Positions 7,329-13,647 of a stretch of DNA of 15,766 nucleotides are shown here, in pieces (position 1 is the first letter of the stretch; each line of letters opens with the position of its first letter). Origin of the DNA: CAZPBN01 sp964584935 (GTDB lineage: Bacteria > Acidobacteriota > Aminicenantia > Aminicenantales > Aminicenantaceae); the NCBI GenBank assembly GCA_964584935.1, contig CAZPBN010000033.1, positions 1-15,766 of the forward strand, in the 5' to 3' direction. The position numbers were made by a program, and so were the translations under genes. Under the pieces are notes generated by a model. The model was not told the DNA's origin, made no database searches, and worked only from the letters and a program-made list of their open reading frames with translations.

Positions 7329-8147
7329 ATGATTTCAGTCATTATCTTAACCAGGGACTCGGAAAAGTATATTGAGAAATGCATTTGCAGTTTGTTCCTT
7401 GATATAAGAAAATCAGGGGAAGAATTCATTGTTGACGTTATAGATAATGGCTCAAAAGACAAAACTCTCGTAAAATTGGATCGATTGAAAGACAAATTTG
7501 AAAATCTAAACATCCTAAAATTGAAAAAAAATTTAGGGACCACAGCTTCTCGAAATATTGGAATCAGAAAAAGGCGCAGTAATCGTGTTTTTATTCTGGA
7601 CTCTGACACAGAAGTCCAACCCGGAACCATTCAAACGTTGATGGATGTCTTAAAAAAAGATGACAGGATAGGAATTGCTGCTCCGAGATTGTCCTATTCC
7701 GATGGTTCTGTTCAGTTTTCCTGCAAGAAATTCCCCACGTTAAAGGTCAAAATCTGCAAATCTCTTCCGTTTCAATGGGCCCGGAAAAAAGCAGAGATTG
7801 AAGAACTCTATGACTCTGCGGTCTACAGCAAGGATTTCGATCAGATCATTGAAGTGGACCACTGTATTTCGGCAGCCTGGATGGTCAGACGTACAGCTAT
7901 AGGGGATATCGGTTTATTGGATGAAAAGATTTTTTATGCCCCTGAGGATGTAGATTACTGTGTGCGCATGTGGATGAAGGGATGGAGAGTGGTTTACGTG
8001 CCTCAAGCTGGAGTGATTCATCATATCCAGAGAGAATCCTATAGAAATATGGGAGTTGCTTTAAATCATATAAGAGGATTATTTTACTTTTTCAAAAAAT
8101 ATGGCTATTGGTTCAATAGAGAAAAGATATACAATAAAATCAGATGA
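7329..8147 (+). CDS. Glycosyltransferase family 2 (GT-A fold)
   Basis: A 272-aa inverting glycosyltransferase of the rhamnosyltransferase-like type, expected to extend the repeat unit. Visible motifs, numbered from the ATG at 7329, are MISVIILTRDSEKYI at the N-terminus (nucleotide-binding strand), DNGSKDKT, and D91-S-D93 (the DxD-type metal and nucleotide-sugar site). Near the C-terminus is E206-D-VDYCVRMWMKGW, with the ED acting around the catalytic base, followed by HH, a common ending in this subgroup. The frame also has a GTG at 7320. I prefer 7329 because GGTGA lies five bases before it and the conserved strand begins there. It is 42 bp after the GT4 stop and overlaps the next start by ATGA. 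Confidence 0.87.
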   Translation: MISVIILTRDSEKYIEKCICSLFLDIRKSGEEFIVDVIDNGSKDKTLVKLDRLKDKFENLNILKLKKNLGTTASRNIGIRKRRSNRVFILDSDTEVQPGTIQTLMDVLKKDDRIGIAAPRLSYSDGSVQFSCKKFPTLKVKICKSLPFQWARKKAEIEELYDSAVYSKDFDQIIEVDHCISAAWMVRRTAIGDIGLLDEKIFYAPEDVDYCVRMWMKGWRVVYVPQAGVIHHIQRESYRNMGVALNHIRGLFYFFKKYGYWFNREKIYNKIR

Positions 8148-9622
8148 GAAGTCCTTTAACCGCCCTTAAATTATGGGCCAGGAAAATCATAAACCGATTT
8201 ACCCTGGCAAAACAGAAAATCCAAAAGTTCCGGAGTCAATATCGTTTTTTATTGAATAAAAGAAAAAAGAAAAAAATCAAAAGTAAATTATTAGAAAAGT
8301 ATCATTTAAAATCTGTTCGAAAAAATCCTTACCGTCTCATGATCCTGCTGGTTATCGATGCCTTAAGACAGGATCATTTATCTGCCCACGGATACAAACG
8401 CGCGACCACCCCATTTTTAAACACTCTGGCTGAAGAAAGCACAGTCTTTGAAAATGCTTTTGCTCCGGCTCTCTGGACGTATCCTTCTATTTCTTCCATT
8501 CTAACCGGCCTTTATCCCCATAAACATGGAGGGGTCTTTAGCAAAGAGCCCCGTTCTTTTCAAAATTTTATAGGGGGAGATAAGCCCAATAAAGTGAGAA
8601 GTGATATTCTGTCCCTTCCTGAGATACTTCATGATTTTGGATTCAGCACTTTGTTTCTTTCAGGAAATACATTTGCTGAACTTGCGGTTTCGGGATGGTT
8701 TGAACATCAGATTTCTTTTCATGCAGACGCCCAAAAAATGATAACAAAGCTTAGGGAGTGTATTGAAAAAAACAAGAGCAAAAAATCCTTTATTTACTGT
8801 CATTTGAATGACCTCCATGAGCCAGTTTCTCTTTCAGAATCCTACAGGAATGTCTTTGGGAATATCCCTGATTTAAAGAATCTGGAACGCTGGGATTTTA
8901 GAGACGGAAAAATCTCCGGTCATAAGGAATTCGAGTCCTACAAAAAAGCCCGGATTCAATTGTACGATTCGGCCATACGTTTCGTCGATCAGCAGATCCA
9001 TACTCTAGTCAGATATCTAAAAGAAAACGACCTGTGGAATAAAACACTATTCATTATCACCGCTGACCACGGAGAAGAGTTCTGGGATCATGCAGAGACC
9101 GAGAAAAAATTCTTTTTTGACCCCAGAGGATCCTACGGCACAGCCCACGGCCATGTTCCCTTTCAGGAATTGATCAGAGTTCCTCTATTGATCAAATCTC
9201 ATGAAAGGAAGCCTGAAAGAATTTCTAAAAACAGCTCTTTAGTGGATTTGGTTCCTACTCTATTGTCATTATGCGGAATAAAAAGTGAGTACCGGTTCAG
9301 CGGAACCGATCTTTATCAAATACCAGATGATCGGGCTGTGCTCTGTGAAGAAAACTGTTACGGATATGAAAAAAAAGCAGTCCTCTATAAGAATTGGAAG
9401 CTCATTTCTTCTCGGGGAGACGGGGTGGAACTTCTGTATGACCTTTCCTCTGACCCCAAAGAGAAGAAAGATCTTTCTGACCGGGAAATAAAAAGATTGA
9501 AACAACTCAGAAATTTTTTGAATAATTTCCTTTCTGAATCCACTAAAAAGCTTTCAACGGAGACCATCAAAACTGACAAAAAGATTGAGAAACAGTTAAA
9601 AAACTTAGGTTATTTTGATTGA
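8144..9622 (+). CDS. Sulfatase-fold (alkaline phosphatase superfamily) protein without formylglycine cysteine
   Basis: A 492-aa metal-dependent hydrolase or transferase of the sulfatase/phosphatase fold. LLVIDALRQDHLS (about 68-80) supplies the first metal aspartate (D72). At the active-site position of sulfatases, C-x-P-S-R-x4-T-G, this protein has T112-Y-P-S-I116-S-S-I-L-T-G. Both the cysteine that becomes formylglycine and the following arginine are absent, and threonine takes the nucleophile place, as in phosphotransferases of the superfamily. TADHGEEFWDH gives metal ligands D308 and H309, and AHGHVP gives H335 and H337. The first ~63 residues are strongly basic with no signal peptide or membrane helix, so export is not evident. 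It is the last gene of the operon, coupled to the GT2 by ATGA, and its end overlaps the convergent methyltransferase by 13 bp. A phospho-group hydrolase or transferase acting on the glycan is more likely than a true sulfatase. Confidence 0.8.
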   Translation: MRSPLTALKLWARKIINRFTLAKQKIQKFRSQYRFLLNKRKKKKIKSKLLEKYHLKSVRKNPYRLMILLVIDALRQDHLSAHGYKRATTPFLNTLAEESTVFENAFAPALWTYPSISSILTGLYPHKHGGVFSKEPRSFQNFIGGDKPNKVRSDILSLPEILHDFGFSTLFLSGNTFAELAVSGWFEHQISFHADAQKMITKLRECIEKNKSKKSFIYCHLNDLHEPVSLSESYRNVFGNIPDLKNLERWDFRDGKISGHKEFESYKKARIQLYDSAIRFVDQQIHTLVRYLKENDLWNKTLFIITADHGEEFWDHAETEKKFFFDPRGSYGTAHGHVPFQELIRVPLLIKSHERKPERISKNSSLVDLVPTLLSLCGIKSEYRFSGTDLYQIPDDRAVLCEENCYGYEKKAVLYKNWKLISSRGDGVELLYDLSSDPKEKKDLSDREIKRLKQLRNFLNNFLSESTKKLSTETIKTDKKIEKQLKNLGYFD

Positions 9623-10557
9623 TCTATTTTAGAATCAACAGAGAGCATAATGCGCAGCGATGAAGTGCATATATCCTCTTGACTGTATTGGCTGTATTTG
9701 GGATTCAGTTTAAAGCCGCTGTTTAAAACATCCAACGCCTCTTCATTGACTGTCATCTCTTTTTGAAGAACTTTAAAATGACAATCTGAAAATATCTTAA
9801 AATAATCAGTTGGCCGGAGTCGATTGCAGTAGGCAAATTCATTCCCTGCGATACGATCCCAATGTGAATCAGAGTATTTAAGAAAATTGATCGGTGATAT
9901 AGATTTGTCTTGATGAGAGAAATGATCCGTCAAATCAATAAAATGAACAGAAGTCCCTTTTGATTTCAAAATTCGTCTGGCTTCAAAAAAAATATCTCTA
10001 AGCTTTCTTTGGTTGATATGTTCCAGTGTATTTATTGAAAAGTGGTAGTCAATACTCTTTTCTGATAAATTGAGTTTTGCAGCGTCCATAGGTGCTAGAT
10101 ATTCGATCCCGGCCTTTTCTAGAAAACGTTGAGGGGAATTTATATGTTTTTCAATGGCAGCAAAGCGTTGGTCAAAAACAGAGCTTGATACAATATTTTC
10201 TTGAAAGAGTGATTGAATCTCATTTCGGTGAGAAGCCATCCATTTAAGACTTTCTCTTGTTAAACTCCAGTCTATACGTCTGTGCAAATCTACAGTGATA
10301 ATCCATTCAGCCCCTGCCAGGAAGAATCCAATAGGAGCTAAAGGAATATGACCGGTCCCGATTTCTAAGAGTGAACGATTTTTTATAGATTCACCGGACT
10401 CCTCGAGCCAATGTGTCATTTCAACTTGAGCGGTCAGTTTTTTCACGGGACTAACATTTAGGGTCCCCAAATGTTTCTGTCCCCATTTATATATTTTAGG
10501 TCCATAAGGAATCCGGGAACAAACACGCATGATGGCGGCTTTCTGTTTCCAGTTCAT
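9610..10557 (-). CDS. Class I SAM-dependent methyltransferase
   Basis: A 315-aa protein with the Rossmann SAM-binding core. Motif I is LLEIGTGH (63-70), the acidic end of strand two is TVD (about 88-90), and INTLEHINQ followed by FFEARRILKSKG is the usual motif IV-VI region of the Methyltransf_11/25 type. A family-specific N-terminal helix region (1-55) and a C-terminal part from about 225 flank the core. It follows the second seven-blade gene by 43 bp on the same strand, so the two are probably co-transcribed. No good ribosome binding site precedes the ATG at 10557; the in-frame ATG at 10530 is an alternative. Given the setting, a sugar or lipid-linked intermediate is a plausible methyl acceptor, but a protein acceptor is not excluded. 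Its end overlaps the convergent operon. Confidence 0.82.
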   Translation of the reverse strand: MNWKQKAAIMRVCSRIPYGPKIYKWGQKHLGTLNVSPVKKLTAQVEMTHWLEESGESIKNRSLLEIGTGHIPLAPIGFFLAGAEWIITVDLHRRIDWSLTRESLKWMASHRNEIQSLFQENIVSSSVFDQRFAAIEKHINSPQRFLEKAGIEYLAPMDAAKLNLSEKSIDYHFSINTLEHINQRKLRDIFFEARRILKSKGTSVHFIDLTDHFSHQDKSISPINFLKYSDSHWDRIAGNEFAYCNRLRPTDYFKIFSDCHFKVLQKEMTVNEEALDVLNSGFKLNPKYSQYSQEDICTSSLRIMLSVDSKIDQSK

Positions 10558-10600
10558 ATCTATTTTTTGCTCAAGTCAGCCGCTTGGTGAAATATAAGAA

Positions 10601-11740
10601 TTATTTTCCTTTTTTCAAATAAATTTCGTCATTTCCCGGAGTGGAATCTTCCCAGACAATATGGACGTACTCGTTTGAATCAACAGCAATGTCAGGACTA
10701 TCAGAAAGTCCCGGATTCCAGGTCAACCTCTCTGTAGACCAGCTCACTCCATTGTCTGTGGAATTTTTATAGTAAATCTCCCAATTGCCAGGAGTGATAT
10801 CCATCCATGCTATATGGATATGACCGCTTGAGTGTGTCGTTATAACCGGGGTTTCAGATCTTCCTGTATTCCAGGTCAGCCTTTTGCTTGTCCAAGTTGA
10901 ACCCCCGTCCGTGCTTATCTTAAGATAAATATGCCACCATCCAGAGGACTTATCATACCAGACCACATAGATATTGTTGCCTGTGTCTGTGGCTATCTGT
11001 GCCTCCCAAGAATAAGATGAATTCCAGGTCAGGCGGCGGGTAGTCCAGGTGGTTCCTCCATCTGTACTTTTCTTATAGTATATTTCGTCATTGTCTTGGG
11101 AATACAATTGAGTCCAAACCACATGGATATGATCGCTGGAGTCTATGGCTATATCAGGCAGGCTGGAAGTATTCGCATTCCAGGTCAGGCGGCGGGTAGT
11201 CCAGGTGGTTCCTCCGTCTGTGCTCTTTTTATAAAAAATTTCTGAAACTCCGGGGGTGTTATCACTCCAGACCACGTGAATATGGTCGTTGGAGTCTACA
11301 GCTATTCTAGGGTTACCTGAAGAGTCCGGATTCCAGGTCAATCTTTTGGTAGTCCAACTGGTTCCTCCGTCTGTGCTCTTCTTGTAAAAAACCTCTGAAT
11401 TCCCACCAATATAAGATTCGCTCCAGACCACATGGATATAATCGTTTGAGTCTACGGCAATGGATGGAGATCCACTGGAATCAGGCGTCCAGGTGAGTCT
11501 CTGAGTGGACCAGGTGGTTCCCCCGTCTGTGCTTTTCTTATAGTAAATCTCATTATTTCCAGGCGAATCTTCAATCCAGACCACATGGATATAATCGTTT
11601 GAGCCTACGGCAATGGATGGATTCTGTGACGCTCCGGAATTCCAGGTCAATCTTTTGGTGATCCAGGATGACTCTGCATTCTGGATTAAAAATAATACCC
11701 CGATTATAAGAACAATAATGATTCCCCTTTTTTTAATCAT
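10601..11740 (-). CDS. Secreted seven-blade beta-propeller-like repeat protein (copy B)
   Basis: A 379-aa protein with a signal peptide at about 1-24 (MIKKRG, a hydrophobic core, then NAES), followed by seven blades of 50-52 residues. It is more regular than copy A. All six linkers keep an Asp-box (STDGGTTW, STDGGTSW, STDGGSTW, STDNGVSW). Every blade has RLTWN or RLTWT, an A-V/I/T-D-S/T turn, I-H/Y-V/I-V/A-W and E/H-I-Y/F. The mature protein starts with the WxTKRLTWN strand and ends after the last E-I-Y strand, which fits closure of a seven-blade ring by the two termini. The ribosome binding site GGAGGA (11748-11753) is seven bases before the ATG. The high regularity and near-identical DNA blocks between blades point to recent repeat duplication or gene conversion. 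No catalytic motif is visible, so I infer a secreted ligand-binding or surface protein. The methyltransferase lies 43 bp downstream. Confidence 0.87.
   Translation of the reverse strand: MIKKRGIIIVLIIGVLFLIQNAESSWITKRLTWNSGASQNPSIAVGSNDYIHVVWIEDSPGNNEIYYKKSTDGGTTWSTQRLTWTPDSSGSPSIAVDSNDYIHVVWSESYIGGNSEVFYKKSTDGGTSWTTKRLTWNPDSSGNPRIAVDSNDHIHVVWSDNTPGVSEIFYKKSTDGGTTWTTRRLTWNANTSSLPDIAIDSSDHIHVVWTQLYSQDNDEIYYKKSTDGGTTWTTRRLTWNSSYSWEAQIATDTGNNIYVVWYDKSSGWWHIYLKISTDGGSTWTSKRLTWNTGRSETPVITTHSSGHIHIAWMDITPGNWEIYYKNSTDNGVSWSTERLTWNPGLSDSPDIAVDSNEYVHIVWEDSTPGNDEIYLKKGK
11021..11215 (-). repeat. Identical 39-bp blocks in adjacent blades of copy B
   Basis: Positions 11021-11059 and 11177-11215 are identical over 39 bases, 156 bp apart (52 codons, one blade). 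They encode the WTTRRLTWN strand and the Asp-box before it. Identity at synonymous sites suggests recent duplication or conversion. Confidence 0.8.
11422..11621 (-). repeat. Near-identical 47-bp blocks in blades 1 and 2 of copy B
   Basis: Positions 11422-11468 and 11575-11621 differ at a single base. They are 153 bp apart, exactly 51 codons. They encode PSIAV, the D/N turn and YIHVVW of the blade. Confidence 0.8.
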
Positions 11741-11852
11741 GGATTTTTCCTCCTTATATTTGGACTATTACATAAAGGATATTTATCTAGATAGGGTGGT
11801 CTTAAAGATCCCATTTGATTTCCCTGTTGCTGAAAGCTGCTATCATAAATGG

Positions 11853-11885
11853 TTAAGTTAAATATATAAAGAGCTTAAGTTAAAT
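11853..11885. repeat. Direct repeat pair, possible operator
   Basis: TTAAGTTAAAT occurs at 11853-11863 and 11875-11885, 22 bp apart or about two helical turns. This fits a site bound by a dimeric regulator on one face of the DNA, but the gap is AT-rich and chance is possible. Confidence 0.35.
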
Positions 11886-11962
11886 GTCAAGTTCTATATT
11901 TGTTTAAACGTGAAAGTGGGAAGTTCAATGGACACTGCTTTTCCTATGGGATAAAAAAATCA

Positions 11963-11973
11963 TATAATATAAT
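11963..11973 (+). promoter_or_regulatory. Possible -10 region for the flippase operon
   Basis: Two overlapping perfect TATAAT hexamers begin at 11963 and 11968, 45-50 bases before the flippase start codon. No good -35 box lies 16-18 bp upstream, so the assignment is weak. Confidence 0.35.
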
Positions 11974-12017
11974 TCTGACACAAGAATAAAGTTGTATAAA
12001 GTTATTCCAAAAAAGAA

Positions 12018-13550
12018 ATGAATGAGAAGAAGCCCATGAAGATTGATAAGGAATTAACCACAGTGGCCAAAGGTGCGGGCATCACATTCAGCGGCAAGGC
12101 AGCAGGAACGGGCATCAAATACATCACTCAAGTTGTTTTAGCGCGCCTCTTAGGAGCTGATTTGTTCGGGCTTTATGCCATTGGCATGGTGGTGTGTCAA
12201 TTGGGGGATGTTTTCTCCCGCATGGGGCTTCCCGGCGGGACAGTCCGCTATGTTTCTATTTTTCAGAGCAGCCGGGATAAACAAAGACTTAAAGGGGTTC
12301 TTCAACAGGCTCTGGGACTCCCGTTTTTAGGAGGTATCATCTTGGGGGCTGCTCTTTTTTTGAGCTCAGGATTTTTTGCCCGGGAAGTCTTTCATCAACC
12401 CGATCTCATCCCTGTTTTTCGAATATTTGCAGTGGCGATTCCTTTTGCTGCAAGTATGACTGTGGGAGCGAACGCAACAAGCGGTTTTCAGACCACAAAA
12501 TATTTAGCCTTTATCCTCAATTTTTTTCATCCTGCTGCCCACTTATCCCTCATAGGATTATTGGGATGGCTCGGATGGAATCTTTTGGGAGCTTCGGCAG
12601 CTTGGGGGGCTGCTTCGGCATTGGGATTGATATTGACCGCCTATATTATCTTGAATATTTTTCCGGAGAAAAGCTGGAGAAAAACCAAATCGATTTTTGA
12701 AACAAAAACCATACTCCGGTTTTCTTTTCCCTTAGCCCTGGGAGGTTTTCTGGGATTTATTCTCATATGGATGGATACTTTGATGCTGGGTTATTTTCGT
12801 CCGGCTTCAGAAGTCGGGATTTACCGGGCTGTTTCTCAAACCGCCCTTCTTCTGATGATTTTTCTCAATTCATTGAATTCTATTTTTTCACCCCAGATCG
12901 CCGCTCTTTTTCATAATGAACACCGGCAAAAAATGAAACAGCTGCACAGAGTCGCTACCCGGTGGAGTTTTTCATTGACTTTTCCTCTTTTTTTATTGAT
13001 CTGTGCTGCGGGCAAGGATATCCTTCATTTTTTCGGATCTGACTTTACTGTAGGATGGGCTCCTTTAGTGATTTTGGGAGCCGGGCAACTGCTCAACGCC
13101 GGTACCGGAGGAGTGGGTTATATGCTGATCATGTCCGGGCATCAGTATCTCAAATTGATAAGTGATGTGGTTTTGGTAGCCATGAACATCCTCCTTAATA
13201 TTCTCCTTATCCCGAAATGGGGGATTTTAGGCGCGGCTGCTGCCACTTCAATAAGCATTGCCGGCGTGAATATTGTGAGGGCGGTTCTGGTTTATTTGAC
13301 CTTAAAGATACAGGCCTATGACCGGAGCTACATCAAACCATTAGCAGCGGGGCTTCTTACACTCCCAATAATATTTCTTATCCGGCACTGGCTTTCTTCG
13401 GTTCATTTCCTGATTTCACTCCTTGTGGTCGGAGGAATCGGGGTGTTAATCTATGCCCTGATTTTATGGGGAATGCGTTTGGAAGAAAGTGATAAATTGA
13501 TATTAAGGAAGGTCATAGCAAAGCTTGGATTTAACCTGGATCTGAAATAA
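12018..13550 (+). CDS. wzx: Wzx-type polysaccharide flippase (MOP superfamily)
   Basis: A 510-aa inner-membrane protein expected to move undecaprenyl-linked repeat units across the membrane. The N-terminus GITFSGKAAGTGIKYITQVVLARLLGADLFGLYAIG is the characteristic first-helix region of the polysaccharide-synthesis family. Hydrophobic segments then continue to the C-terminus, about 14 by eye, with a central basic loop near 215-240 and another near 295-315. Length and layout are normal. The ATG at 12018 lacks a clear ribosome binding site; an ATG at 12036 is the alternative and would still keep the whole first helix. The gene is divergent from copy B and lies 97 bp before the ligase-like gene, in the same direction. 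Confidence 0.88.
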   Translation: MNEKKPMKIDKELTTVAKGAGITFSGKAAGTGIKYITQVVLARLLGADLFGLYAIGMVVCQLGDVFSRMGLPGGTVRYVSIFQSSRDKQRLKGVLQQALGLPFLGGIILGAALFLSSGFFAREVFHQPDLIPVFRIFAVAIPFAASMTVGANATSGFQTTKYLAFILNFFHPAAHLSLIGLLGWLGWNLLGASAAWGAASALGLILTAYIILNIFPEKSWRKTKSIFETKTILRFSFPLALGGFLGFILIWMDTLMLGYFRPASEVGIYRAVSQTALLLMIFLNSLNSIFSPQIAALFHNEHRQKMKQLHRVATRWSFSLTFPLFLLICAAGKDILHFFGSDFTVGWAPLVILGAGQLLNAGTGGVGYMLIMSGHQYLKLISDVVLVAMNILLNILLIPKWGILGAAAATSISIAGVNIVRAVLVYLTLKIQAYDRSYIKPLAAGLLTLPIIFLIRHWLSSVHFLISLLVVGGIGVLIYALILWGMRLEESDKLILRKVIAKLGFNLDLK

Positions 13551-13568
13551 CAAAAAAAATAAAAAATA

Positions 13569-13598
13569 TTGTTTCCTGATTGAATTATGAAGTATGAT
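13569..13598 (+). promoter_or_regulatory. Possible internal promoter before the ligase-like gene
   Basis: TTGTTT (13569-13574) and TATGAT (13593-13598) are 18 bp apart in the 97-bp gap after the flippase gene. The -35 match is poor. Read-through from the flippase gene is equally likely. Confidence 0.25.
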
Positions 13599-13647
13599 TG
13601 GATTGAAGGCGGGACACGGGTCAGAAACCAAGAAAGAATTTTGAGAG

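Larger units (their letters stand above)
11741..12017. other. AT-rich divergent gap between copy B and the flippase gene
   Basis: This 277-bp region separates the divergent copy B (-) and flippase (+) genes. It holds the copy B ribosome binding site, a pair of 11-bp direct repeats (11853-11885), tandem TATAAT sequences near 11963-11973 and a second small repeat, ATAAAGTT, at 11986 and 11996. I see no gene in it. Confidence 0.6.

Noticed and set aside
9615..9638. TTGATT/AATCAA inverted repeat at the convergent gene ends as a bidirectional terminator
   Set aside because: The six-pair stem has mostly A-T pairs and a 12-base loop, which is not stable enough.
10601..11740. Regularly spaced repeats resembling a CRISPR array
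   Set aside because: The period is 153-156 bp and in frame, the repeats encode protein blades, and there are no short identical repeats with unique spacers.
11613..11861. Plus-strand frame of 82 codons running from copy B into the gap
   Set aside because: Most of it is antisense to the repeat gene and its signal peptide; it has no ribosome binding site and no family signature.
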